A DNA stretch of 64,000 bases from Deltaproteobacteria bacterium. GTDB lineage: Bacteria > Bdellovibrionota > Bdellovibrionia > Bdellovibrionales > Bdellovibrionaceae. Below the pieces are notes generated by a model. That model was given only the letters and a program-made list of their open reading frames with translations, made no database searches and was not told where the DNA came from. The stretch lies in assembly GCA_013286585.1 (NCBI GenBank), contig JABDFK010000003.1, positions 33,695 to 97,694 of the forward strand. Direction: 5' to 3'. The translations under genes were made by a program, and so were the position numbers. This document shows, piece after piece, positions 32,899 to 41,162 of this stretch; the first letter of the stretch is position 1, and each line of letters begins with the position of its first letter.

Positions 32899-34080
32899 AT
32901 GTCATTTGGTGTCTATGTTCACATTCCCTATTGCCTGCAGAGATGCACTTACTGCGACTTTGCCACTTACGAGCAATCACAGATCATGCCGCCGGCCCAG
33001 TACTTCGAACTGCTGGCTCAGGAAATCCGGCAAAAAGCGTCCGCGTTTCCTAAGGGCCATCTTTCCACCGTTTATTTCGGCGGAGGCACTCCCAGCCTGG
33101 TTCCGGCTGAACATATTGTATCCCTTCTTGGGCAACTGACAAGCCATGGTTTCACGCAAGATAAAAGCACCGAAATCACCATCGAAATCAACCCCGCGAC
33201 AGTTGACCCAAAAAAAATGGAACAGTACCTCAAGGCCGGCGTGAACAGATTCAGTGTGGGAGCACAAACTTTCGATGACGCCTTACTAAAGTCGGTGCAT
33301 CGGGAACATAATTCCCAACAGACATTAGATACGCTGCATTTGTTAAAATCTTACGATGTTAATTTTTCTATGGATTTACTATTCGCGTTGCCAGGACAAA
33401 CGCTGCAGATTCTTGAAAGAGATCTACGGAAAATCCTCGAGATCGCCCCGCCTCACATTAGTCCATATTGTCTGACTGTTCCTGAGGGCCATGTACTGAG
33501 CGCCGGCAGGCCGATGGAAGAAGTTCAGCTACAGATGTTCGAGATGATCCGCGAAGCATTGATGGGTGCGGGTTTCGGGCGCTATGAAATTTCCAACTTT
33601 GCACAGCCAGGATTCGAATCTAAACACAACTCTCTCTATTGGGATGATGAAAATTATTGGGGCATCGGACTGAGTGCTCATTCCTATGATCGACGTCGCG
33701 GCTGGGGGACTCGTTATTGGAATGCCAGTGCCATCGGTCTCTACGAAAGCCAGATCAAGGCCGGTCATGGTCAACAGTTCACAGAACCAGAACAAAATCT
33801 TCCTCAGGCACAGTTTGAGCGTCTGGAAAAGCATCAAAGCCTCACCGATTTCTGCCACACCTCTCTACGACGCGATCGCGGACTCCTGCGAAGTGAGTTG
33901 CAGAAAAAGTTCGGGCACCCTGCCGAAGTGCTTTTGTCGGGTGTGTTAGCACATCAAGTCGAAACCGGCCTACTTCGGGTCTTGCCGGACAAGTCCGGGT
34001 GGACCCTCACCGAAGAGGGACTTTTGCTTTCAAATCAGGTGTTTGGGGCACTCACATTTTTAGCGGGAGAGGTGGGTTGA
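32899..34080 (+). CDS. hemW: HemW-like radical-SAM haem chaperone
   Basis: A 393-residue radical-SAM protein related to oxygen-independent coproporphyrinogen III oxidase. The cluster cysteines are C12, C16 and C19 in YCLQRCTYCDF. The GGGTPS SAM-binding motif, the NPATVDPKK segment and the RFSVGAQTF motif follow. HemW binds haem and delivers it to respiratory enzymes; it lacks the extra N-terminal region needed by true HemN. No SD is visible before the ATG, so the mRNA may be leaderless or weakly translated. Confidence 0.88.
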   Translation: MSFGVYVHIPYCLQRCTYCDFATYEQSQIMPPAQYFELLAQEIRQKASAFPKGHLSTVYFGGGTPSLVPAEHIVSLLGQLTSHGFTQDKSTEITIEINPATVDPKKMEQYLKAGVNRFSVGAQTFDDALLKSVHREHNSQQTLDTLHLLKSYDVNFSMDLLFALPGQTLQILERDLRKILEIAPPHISPYCLTVPEGHVLSAGRPMEEVQLQMFEMIREALMGAGFGRYEISNFAQPGFESKHNSLYWDDENYWGIGLSAHSYDRRRGWGTRYWNASAIGLYESQIKAGHGQQFTEPEQNLPQAQFERLEKHQSLTDFCHTSLRRDRGLLRSELQKKFGHPAEVLLSGVLAHQVETGLLRVLPDKSGWTLTEEGLLLSNQVFGALTFLAGEVG

Positions 34081-34152
34081 CTTTTTCTTGTCCGCCCCCA
34101 CAGTTTACTATAGGTTTAATGATTGTTTTCAATAGCTTGGCCGGAGGATTTT

Positions 34153-34668
34153 GTGGCAGAGGATAATAATTCAGATCGCGGTTCCGAGGCCGCGCCGTCG
34201 GCAGAGGCGGACGCAACTCAAGAGCTGAAGGCTCTCGCCGAAAAACATCTCAACGACTTTCTATATCTGAGAGCGGATTTTGATAATTATAAAAAGCAAG
34301 CGATCAAAGAGCGCTCCGATTATTTGAAGTACGGATCTGAGCGCTTGGCCGTGGAGGTCCTAGGTGTGCTGGATAATTTTGAGAGAGCCCTAGAAACTAA
34401 AATCACTCCAGAGAATTTGGCCAATTTTGTGAAGGGCGTAGAAATGACCGCACACGAGTTGCGCGCCGTCTTGCAGAAGTTTGGAGTCTCCGAAATTCCA
34501 TCTGTGGGTAAGCCCTTTGATCCCAATGTGCACGAAGCCCTCAGCAGTGAAGAGTCTAAAGAGTTTCCAGCAGGACATGTGGTCCGTGTTTTCAAAAAGC
34601 CCTACAAGCTGCATGACAAAGTGATCCGTCCCGGCCAAGTCGTCGTTGCCAAACAATCTGGACACTAA
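34153..34668 (+). CDS. grpE: Nucleotide exchange factor GrpE
   Basis: A 171-residue homodimeric exchange factor that releases ADP from DnaK. The N-terminal acidic tail, the long helix with FLYLRADFDNYKKQA and the beta-domain signature FDPNVHEAL and VVRVFKKPYKLHDKVIRPGQVVV are canonical. A GTG at 34153 with GGAGG 5 nt upstream is the best start; the frame is open 10 codons further without an SD. dnaK is absent from the window, while a dnaJ homologue follows at 9 bp. I see no CIRCE inverted repeat or clear heat-shock promoter. Confidence 0.94.
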   Translation: MAEDNNSDRGSEAAPSAEADATQELKALAEKHLNDFLYLRADFDNYKKQAIKERSDYLKYGSERLAVEVLGVLDNFERALETKITPENLANFVKGVEMTAHELRAVLQKFGVSEIPSVGKPFDPNVHEALSSEESKEFPAGHVVRVFKKPYKLHDKVIRPGQVVVAKQSGH

Positions 34669-34677
34669 AGGGAGACC

Positions 34678-35670
34678 ATGTCGAAAAAAGACTTTTATTC
34701 GACCCTCGATGTTCCCCGGACTGCCAGTGCGGATGACATCAAGAAATCCTATCGAAAATTAGCTATGAAATGTCATCCGGATAAAAATCCCGGAGACAAA
34801 AAGGCCGAAGAGCGCTTCAAGGAAATCACGGAGGCTTACGAGGTTTTGAGTGATACCAAAAAGCGTGAAATGTACGATCAGTTTGGCTTTGCTGGTGGTG
34901 GCCATCAGGGTTTCAGCGGCGGCGGGCCCGGAGGTCCGGGCGGCCCTGGTTTCGGAGGATTCTCTTCTGGCGGAGCCGGTGGCCACGAAGGCTTCAATGA
35001 CATTTTCGGAGATATCTTCGGAGACATCTTTGGTGCGGGTGGTGCTAGGCCGGGCGGTGCTCGCGGACCACGAAGACAGCGTGGTGCAGATTTGCGCTAC
35101 ACTTTGAATATTTCCATGGAAGATGCCGCTCTTGGCGCTGAAAAAACGGTTTCATTTGTTCGCAATCGTAGCAACCGCGAGGAAAATGCCAAGCTGGCAG
35201 TGAAAGTTCCGGCCGGTGTGGCGCAGGGCCAAAGGCTCAAGCTGGCGAACGAGGGCGACGGCAGTCCTATGGGTGGCTCTAGTGGTGATTTGTATGTCAT
35301 CATCAATATTCAAGATCACTCGCTGTTCAAACGTGAAGAGGACGATGTGGTCCTGGAACTTCCAATCTCATATACGGACGCACTTTTGGGAACCACCGCT
35401 GAGGTGCCCACTTTGACGAACAAAGTGTCGCTTAAAATTCCTGCGGGAACCCACTCTGGCCAGGTCTTTCGCCTGAAGGGAAAAGGCTTCACCAAGATGG
35501 GGGGCTTTGGCACTGGCGATATGTTGGTAAAAATCATTGTCGACATCCCCTCTCATCTTTCCGGAAAACAGAAAGAGCTTGTTGAAGAGTTGGCAAAGAA
35601 CAATGGCGATACTCCGCTAGTGAAGGCCTTCAAAGAAAAAGTCTTACAAGCGACGAAAAATAAGAGGTAA
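34678..35670 (+). CDS. DnaJ-type co-chaperone lacking the zinc finger (class B/CbpA-like)
   Basis: A 330-residue J-domain protein. The J domain (1-68) has the DnaK-stimulating HPD at 33-35. A Gly/Phe-rich region follows (about 75-125, many GGPGG units) and then two C-terminal substrate-binding beta domains ([38 protein letters not shown]). The four CxxCxGxG zinc motifs of classical DnaJ are missing, and the region that should hold them runs straight into the first beta domain. It therefore matches CbpA/class B. GGGAG precedes the ATG. The next gene starts 4 bp downstream. Confidence 0.9.
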   Translation: MSKKDFYSTLDVPRTASADDIKKSYRKLAMKCHPDKNPGDKKAEERFKEITEAYEVLSDTKKREMYDQFGFAGGGHQGFSGGGPGGPGGPGFGGFSSGGAGGHEGFNDIFGDIFGDIFGAGGARPGGARGPRRQRGADLRYTLNISMEDAALGAEKTVSFVRNRSNREENAKLAVKVPAGVAQGQRLKLANEGDGSPMGGSSGDLYVIINIQDHSLFKREEDDVVLELPISYTDALLGTTAEVPTLTNKVSLKIPAGTHSGQVFRLKGKGFTKMGGFGTGDMLVKIIVDIPSHLSGKQKELVEELAKNNGDTPLVKAFKEKVLQATKNKR

Positions 35671-35673
35671 TTT

Positions 35674-37509
35674 ATGCATTCCCCTATAAAAACCTTCATT
35701 ACTCTCTGTTTCGCGGCCGTTCTGATGTCGTGTGCCTCTGACGAAGTCCCGGTGGTTGCCCATAAGCCTGTTCAAAAACAACTGGTGTCTACGAACAAGT
35801 CCAGCAAAGTCACCAAGTCCGGCGCCGGAAAAAATCAACGACCCGTTTCTGCAGAGGCCTCATCGCCTCAAGATCTAGAAATGAACGGTTTTCGCAATGA
35901 TCTGCGCAGCAAAAACTATGCGGCAGCACTTGCAGATTCTGAGCCCCTTTTACAAAGTCCTGGTCTTAGTCCAAAAAATTTGATGGAAGTTTATCAGGGG
36001 CGGATATTTTCCCACGAGTCTTTGGGTGATGGCTTTTCCGCTGTGCTAGACGCACAGGCCGCAATGCTGAATCCCAGTTTGGCTCAAGACTCTGAATCCA
36101 TTCGGGGTCACGCGGCCGAATCCATCGAGGGCCGGCTTTCACCCGAACAGTTGCAGAAGCTTTCCGACTCGTTGACGGTGAACTCTTTGAAAGCCCAAGT
36201 TTTATTTCGTCTAGGACAGCTCAGTCTAGATGCCAAGGACCAAGATCAAGCGCGCAGGTATTTCGGTCGCACGATCAACACAGATCCTAATTCTGACTCT
36301 GGTCATCGAGCGCAAGATCTGCTGAATCAACTAGAGGCCGCACGCCGAGTAGAGCCTAAAACCATCGGCGTCGTGCTGCCGATGACTGGAAAATATTCCG
36401 CCATTGCTCAGAAGACTTTGCGGGGCGTGCAGATGGGGCTAGGACTTTACGGAAGCAATATTTCCACGTTTAAGCTGGCCGTTGTCGACAGTGAAGGAAA
36501 TCCGGACACTGCCCGCAAGGGCGTCGAACGCCTAGTGAAAGAAGACAATGTTATTTCGATCATTGGCAGTGTTTTAAGCAAAACGGCCTCTGGTGTGGCC
36601 GCTAAAAGCTCCGAACTTGGGGTGCCAAGCATCACACTCTCACAAAAATCGGGGCTGACGGAAATTGGTCCAGAAGTATTTCGGAATGCTTTGACCAGCG
36701 AAATGCAAGTTCGCTACCTGGTGAAAACGGCGATGGAAGATCTTGGGCTTAAGCGTTTCGCACTTCTTTATCCTAACGACCAGTACGGTGCAGAGTATGC
36801 GAATATTTTTTGGGAAGAGGTCTTGGCCCGCGGCGGAACAGTGACTTCCTCTCAGTCGTATTCGCCGAAGGAAACCGACTTTCGCAATGTGGTTCAACGT
36901 TTGGTGGGGACTTTTTATTTGGAAGATCGCTCCGATGAATACAAGGCACGGCTGAAGGACTGGTCCGAACAGCAGAGCAAACATGCGGGCCGTAATGCTC
37001 CCCCGGATGATTTACTGCCGCCGGTGGTGGACTTCGATGCGATCTTTGTTCCCGACAGCGCCAAGTCCTTGGGACAGATTGCTGCCATGTTGGCGTACAA
37101 CAATGTTCGTGGTGTGAAACTATTGGGAACCAACCTGTGGAACATTCCGGGAATGGCTAAGCGTGCTGGTAATTCGGCGAAGGACTTGATTTTCGTCGAC
37201 AGCTTTGTTTCTTCGGATCCCGTGTTTCAGAGTTCGCCCTTCGTCAAAGACTATAAGTTGATGTATGGTGAAGATCCCGGTGTATTTGAAATTCAAGGCT
37301 ACGATTCTGCGCTGATTCTTCGGCAGCTGATTGCCTCCGGAAACACTTCCCGCGAAAGTTTGTCACTGGCTTTGAATAAATTGCAGGATTTTTCCACGGC
37401 ACTGGGTAAAGTTTCTGTGACTCCTGAAAGAGAAATTCTTCGTCCTCTTGAAACTTTGACCATCGAAAATGGCGAAATAGTGCCCTTAAGAAATCGCGCA
37501 ACTCCCTGA
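35674..37509 (+). CDS. LpoA/LppC-like lipoprotein with periplasmic-binding fold
   Basis: A 611-residue outer-membrane-type lipoprotein: the signal peptide ends in LMSC with C20 as lipidated cysteine. Residues about 70-220 are TPR-like helices. Residues about 225-600 are a type-1 periplasmic-binding fold (IGVVLPMTGKYSAIAQKTLRGVQMG) of the kind in LppC/LpoA activators of class A penicillin-binding proteins. LpoA in Enterobacteria stimulates PBP1A (established); the role here is inferred. An amino-acid ABC transporter binding protein is the alternative, but no permease genes are adjacent. It ends the grpE-dnaJ run. Confidence 0.75.
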   Translation: MHSPIKTFITLCFAAVLMSCASDEVPVVAHKPVQKQLVSTNKSSKVTKSGAGKNQRPVSAEASSPQDLEMNGFRNDLRSKNYAAALADSEPLLQSPGLSPKNLMEVYQGRIFSHESLGDGFSAVLDAQAAMLNPSLAQDSESIRGHAAESIEGRLSPEQLQKLSDSLTVNSLKAQVLFRLGQLSLDAKDQDQARRYFGRTINTDPNSDSGHRAQDLLNQLEAARRVEPKTIGVVLPMTGKYSAIAQKTLRGVQMGLGLYGSNISTFKLAVVDSEGNPDTARKGVERLVKEDNVISIIGSVLSKTASGVAAKSSELGVPSITLSQKSGLTEIGPEVFRNALTSEMQVRYLVKTAMEDLGLKRFALLYPNDQYGAEYANIFWEEVLARGGTVTSSQSYSPKETDFRNVVQRLVGTFYLEDRSDEYKARLKDWSEQQSKHAGRNAPPDDLLPPVVDFDAIFVPDSAKSLGQIAAMLAYNNVRGVKLLGTNLWNIPGMAKRAGNSAKDLIFVDSFVSSDPVFQSSPFVKDYKLMYGEDPGVFEIQGYDSALILRQLIASGNTSRESLSLALNKLQDFSTALGKVSVTPEREILRPLETLTIENGEIVPLRNRATP

Positions 37510-37524
37510 TAAACCAGGCGCTTT

Positions 37525-37543
37525 AGGGGCCTAGCAGGCCCTT
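37525..37543 (+). terminator. Hairpin after the LpoA-like gene
   Basis: AGGGGCCT (37525-37532) and AGGCCCTT (37536-37543) pair over 8 bp with one G-U and a 3-nt loop. The downstream sequence TTACATACC has few T residues, so this is at best a weak terminator. Confidence 0.45.
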
Positions 37544-37618
37544 ACATACCTAGCATAAAAACATTCGATGCCAATTCTTTAACCGCGATGACGTCGACAT
37601 TGGTCTGAATTCCCGAAC

Positions 37619-37639
37619 GTCACAACAATGGGTTGTGAC
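37619..37639 (+). promoter_or_regulatory. Perfect dyad upstream of the first DksA-like gene
   Basis: GTCACAAC (37619-37626) and GTTGTGAC (37632-37639) form a perfect 8-bp dyad with a 5-nt centre. It lies directly before the AAAGGAG SD of the 37656 gene. It could be an operator for a dimeric repressor or an mRNA hairpin next to the ribosome binding site. Confidence 0.5.
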
Positions 37640-37655
37640 TACAAAGGAGCTGACG

Positions 37656-38033
37656 ATGACACAGGCGCTGGTGAACTCACAAATCGTAATGGAATGTAAA
37701 CGCAAGCTGGTACTGATGCGTGAAGAGTTGATGAACCGCATGCGCGGAGCCAGACTGGAGATCACAGCCCATGACAAAATGGCCGGTGACGAAGTTGATC
37801 AGACTGTCGCACAAGCTTTCGAAAATGAGTTCGCTGCCAGACAGGCGCGAACTCGAAGCCAGCTTCTAGAGATTGAAAATGCTTTATCCAGAATTCAGCG
37901 TGGTGAGTTTGGCCTGTGCGAAGAGACCAACGAGCCCATTGAGGCAGAACGCTTGCTGGCCTTGCCATTCACACGACTGAGTATTGAGGGCGCTGAAATT
38001 CGTGAAGCAACGGCGCAAAGATTTGCGCGGTGA
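37656..38033 (+). CDS. DksA/TraR-like protein without the zinc-finger cysteines
   Basis: A 125-residue protein with the coiled-coil layout of DksA (about 10-85) including IENALSRIQRGEFGLCEE, which corresponds to the sequence before the DksA zinc finger. Of the four zinc-binding cysteines only C88 remains (reading CEET), and the second pair is replaced by TRLSIEGAE. The finger probably folds without zinc, as in cysteine-poor DksA2 types. DksA-family proteins enter the RNA polymerase secondary channel and act with ppGpp. The ATG at 37656 has AAAGGAG 7 nt upstream. A second, zinc-intact homologue follows. Confidence 0.75.
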   Translation: MTQALVNSQIVMECKRKLVLMREELMNRMRGARLEITAHDKMAGDEVDQTVAQAFENEFAARQARTRSQLLEIENALSRIQRGEFGLCEETNEPIEAERLLALPFTRLSIEGAEIREATAQRFAR

Positions 38034-38035
38034 AG

Positions 38036-38077
38036 ATGTGGAAAACCACCCACGCGACCTCGCAAAATGTGGAAAAC
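38036..38077 (+). repeat. Pair of 11-bp direct repeats
   Basis: ATGTGGAAAAC occurs at 38036-38046 and 38067-38077, 31 bp apart centre to centre, close to three helical turns. It is in the 161-bp gap between the two DksA-like genes and could be a tandem regulator-binding site. No other copy was noticed. Confidence 0.4.
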
Positions 38078-38194
38078 TCAAGTGCTTGGCGTTACGAATT
38101 TGGCTTAAGTTTTCAGCACTTACATTTTTTTTAATGACACTACCCCCGACCTCTATCATATCAACGGCAACAGCGTGCATATGGTAGGGGGATC

Positions 38195-38557
38195 ATGGTG
38201 AGCGAGACCGAATTTAGCTTCTTCAAATCATTTTTGCTCAATCAAAAAAGTTCCATTTTGAACAAAACTCAGGAGTTCAAAGTCGAACAGCTCACCGAAA
38301 ATGTGTCCACCTCCGACGACGCGGAAGTCGCATCCAGAGACCTTTCCATGAGTATGTCCATTCATCTCCATGAACGCGACAGGCAAGTCCTGGTTCAAAT
38401 TGAGAGGGCCCTGGGTAAGATCTCTGCCGGTACCTTTGGCCAGTGTGAATCCTGCGCCGAAAGGATAGATTCGAAGCGTTTACAGGCTAGACCCTTCGCC
38501 GCTTTGTGCATCGACTGCATGGAAGAGCGGGAAGATCCTCGACATATTCTCAACTGA
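38195..38557 (+). CDS. DksA/TraR-family zinc-finger regulator
   Basis: A 120-residue protein with the DksA coiled coil (about 10-80) followed by a complete C4 zinc finger: C84-x2-C87 and C105-x2-C108 (FGQCESCAERI ... FAALCIDCMEERE). The D-D-A motif (DDAE near 41-44) lies where the DksA tip aspartates would be. It probably modulates transcription initiation at rRNA or stress promoters. AGGGGG precedes the ATG. It lies 120 bp upstream of lon, with a weak hairpin and T-run (38568-38588) between. Confidence 0.85.
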   Translation: MVSETEFSFFKSFLLNQKSSILNKTQEFKVEQLTENVSTSDDAEVASRDLSMSMSIHLHERDRQVLVQIERALGKISAGTFGQCESCAERIDSKRLQARPFAALCIDCMEEREDPRHILN

Positions 38558-38567
38558 TGTCCTGATT

Positions 38568-38588
38568 TGGTGTCGCCAGACCATTTTT
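38568..38588 (+). terminator. Weak hairpin with T-run after the second DksA-like gene
   Basis: TGGT and ACCA enclose an 8-nt loop and are followed by TTTTT. The stem is only 4 bp, so the terminator call is tentative; it would separate this gene from lon. Confidence 0.3.
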
Positions 38589-38678
38589 AAGCCAAGTTAT
38601 CATTAAGCTTCCTCAGTTTCTGTCCGAAAGATTTCATACAACAGGATCATTTTCCCGCAGTGCAAGCGGAGGAGCTGT

Positions 38679-41105
38679 ATGAGTTTTGACGACAAAGTTT
38701 TAGAAATACCAGCCACACTACCAATGCTACCAGTCAGAGACATCGTCGTGTTCCCGTACATGATATTGCCTCTTTTCGTCGGAAGGGACGCATCCATTCG
38801 CTCGGTGGAAGATGCTCTCTCGAAAAATCGACTGATCTTTTTGGCCTCACAAAAAGAGATCGCGGAAGAAAACCCTTCCGCAGAGTCTATATACACCGTC
38901 GGAACGATCGCGATGATCATGCGCATGCGCAAACTATCTGATGGCCGCGTAAAAATCTTGATTCAAGGTGTGGCTAAGGGCCGCGTGAAGAATTTCGTCA
39001 AGTCTTCACCCAGCTTTGAAGTCGAAGTCGAAAAAATCGAAGAAATTCCTGTCACATCTCCTGGAGTCGAGTTCGAAGCCATGGTTCGCACAGCGAAAGA
39101 GCAGATCGAAAAGATCATCGCTTTGGGTCGCGTGCTTTCCCCTGATATCTTACTAGTATTAGATGACGTCACTGATCCAGGTCGTTTGGCAGATCTGATC
39201 GCCAGCAATCTGGGAATCAAAGTTCAAGATGCACAAAAAGTTTTGGAAACCGCCGACCACAAAGAGCGTTTGCGCCTAGTGAACGAAATTTTAGCCAACG
39301 AACTAGAAGTTCTGCAAGCACAATCAAAAATGCGCACAGGCACTAGCGGCGGACCAAAAGATGAGGCTTCAAAATCTCAACGTGAATATTTCTTGCGCGA
39401 ACAAATGCGACAAATCAAATCTGAGTTGGGCGAAAACGACTCCAAATCAGAAGAGATGGAAGAGCTTCGCGAAAAAGTCATGGCCGCTGGAATGCCAGCG
39501 CCCGTAGAAACCGAAGCCCTGAAACAACTTCACCGTCTTGAGCGCATGCACCCAGACGCCTCTGAAGCTTCCATGGTCCGCACTTACTTGGACTGGATGG
39601 TCGACCTTCCTTGGAGCAAAAAGTCCGAAGACGTTATCGATCTAGCCAGAGCCAAAAAAATCTTGGACGAAGATCATTATGACTTACAAAAAGCCAAAGA
39701 TCGTGTTCTTGAATTCTTGGCGGTGCGAAAGCTAAAAACCTCGATCAAGGGACCCATCCTTTGTTTCGTGGGACCTCCTGGTGTGGGCAAAACTTCACTA
39801 GGAAAATCCATCGCTCGCTCCATGGGCCGTGAATATTTCCGAATCGCTCTTGGCGGAGTCAAAGACGAAGCCGAAATCCGCGGACATCGACGCACTTATG
39901 TTGGCGCGATGCCAGGCAAAGTGATTCAGGCTTTGCGACAAGTGAAACACAACAATCCAGTGATCGTGCTCGATGAGATCGATAAGTTGGGCTCTGATTT
40001 CCGTGGCGATCCTAGCGCTGCCATGCTGGAAGTCTTGGATCCAGAACAAAATCATTCTTTCCGCGATAACTATTTGAATGTGGACTTTGACCTGAGCAAC
40101 GCTTTATTCATCGCCACAGCCAATGTGCTAGAGAATATTCCCCCGGCACTGCGCGATCGTATGGAAGTGATCCAACTTTCTGGTTACACAGAAAACGATA
40201 AACTTCTGATCACCAAAGCTCACTTGGTCGATCGACAGATCGAAGCCAACGGTATCACCAAAGAAAATATCCGCTTCACTGATGAGGGCATCCAATTCCT
40301 GATTTCGCACTACACTCGCGAAGCCGGACTTCGAAACCTAGAGCGCGAAGTCGGTGGCGTCTGCCGAAAAGTGGCCAAAATGGTGGTCATGGGCGAAGCC
40401 ACTTTCGTCGAAGTGACTGACAAAAATCTTCCTGATCTTTTGGGCCCGCCACGCTTCTTGCGCGATGAAAAACTGCAAGACTCGCAAGTGGGAGTGGTCA
40501 CAGGTCTGGCGTGGACTCAAGCGGGCGGCGAAGTGCTGCTGGTCGAAGCTTTGAAATACAAGGGCAAAGGCGGCTTGGTGCTGACGGGACAACTGGGTGA
40601 TGTGATGAAAGAGTCCGCTCATGCAGCGATGACTTATGCTCGCGCTCATACAGAAGAACTGTCGATCCCCGAAGATTTCTTTGAAAAGTGGGACATCCAC
40701 ATCCATCTTCCTGCGGGAGCAATTCCAAAGGACGGTCCAAGTGCCGGCGTGACATTGTCGACAGCTCTTCTGAGTCTGATGACAGACACTCCGGTTCGCC
40801 ACGATATCGCCATGACCGGAGAAGTGACCTTACAAGGTCGCGTACTTCCAGTCGGCGGAATTCGCGAGAAATGCCTGGCGGCTTTAAGCCAAGGCATCAC
40901 TGATGTAATCATCCCTCTTCCGAATCAAAAAGACTTGGCGGACATTCCCAAGGAATTCAAAGAAAAGATGAATTTCATCCTAGTGGAAAATTTGGACGAA
41001 GTTTTCGCAGTGGCCTTCGATAGAAACAGCAAGGGCACGAAGAAATCCGGATCCAAAGGAGCCAAAAAAGCCAAAGGTGCCGCCGCTGCCAGCAGCGCGG
41101 CCTAG
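38679..41105 (+). CDS. lon: ATP-dependent Lon protease
   Basis: An 808-residue AAA+ serine protease for misfolded and regulatory proteins. The N-terminal LAN domain spans about 13-205. The AAA+ module has Walker A GPPGVGKTS near 365 and Walker B VIVLDEIDK. The protease domain carries the S688-K731 dyad (KDGPSAGVT and IREKCLAAL). The last 25 residues are a Lys/Gly/Ala-rich tail (KKSGSKGAKKAKGAAAA), longer than usual. A GGAGGAG stands before the ATG. Bacteria of this group often hold more than one Lon; which one this is cannot be told here. Confidence 0.97.
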   Translation: MSFDDKVLEIPATLPMLPVRDIVVFPYMILPLFVGRDASIRSVEDALSKNRLIFLASQKEIAEENPSAESIYTVGTIAMIMRMRKLSDGRVKILIQGVAKGRVKNFVKSSPSFEVEVEKIEEIPVTSPGVEFEAMVRTAKEQIEKIIALGRVLSPDILLVLDDVTDPGRLADLIASNLGIKVQDAQKVLETADHKERLRLVNEILANELEVLQAQSKMRTGTSGGPKDEASKSQREYFLREQMRQIKSELGENDSKSEEMEELREKVMAAGMPAPVETEALKQLHRLERMHPDASEASMVRTYLDWMVDLPWSKKSEDVIDLARAKKILDEDHYDLQKAKDRVLEFLAVRKLKTSIKGPILCFVGPPGVGKTSLGKSIARSMGREYFRIALGGVKDEAEIRGHRRTYVGAMPGKVIQALRQVKHNNPVIVLDEIDKLGSDFRGDPSAAMLEVLDPEQNHSFRDNYLNVDFDLSNALFIATANVLENIPPALRDRMEVIQLSGYTENDKLLITKAHLVDRQIEANGITKENIRFTDEGIQFLISHYTREAGLRNLEREVGGVCRKVAKMVVMGEATFVEVTDKNLPDLLGPPRFLRDEKLQDSQVGVVTGLAWTQAGGEVLLVEALKYKGKGGLVLTGQLGDVMKESAHAAMTYARAHTEELSIPEDFFEKWDIHIHLPAGAIPKDGPSAGVTLSTALLSLMTDTPVRHDIAMTGEVTLQGRVLPVGGIREKCLAALSQGITDVIIPLPNQKDLADIPKEFKEKMNFILVENLDEVFAVAFDRNSKGTKKSGSKGAKKAKGAAAASSAA

Positions 41106-41122
41106 TAGTAGTCAAACCATCA

Positions 41123-41162
41123 CTCTGAAAGTTGACGCCCTCCAGGGATGCAACTTTCAGAG
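41123..41162. repeat. 40-nt palindromic element, copy 2
   Basis: The same 12-bp arms as at 29471-29510 enclose ACG-CCCT-CC-AGGG-ATG. In reverse complement it matches copy 1 at 36 of 40 positions. The inner stem pair changed from A-T to C-G, so base pairing is kept. The element lies between lon and the convergent phosphoesterase gene and supplies that gene's stop codon. Confidence 0.8.

Noticed and set aside
34077..34111. TTGACT and TACTAT as a promoter of grpE
   Set aside because: The spacer is 23 bp, too long for sigma70, and the sequence does not fit a sigma32 consensus; no CIRCE element is seen.
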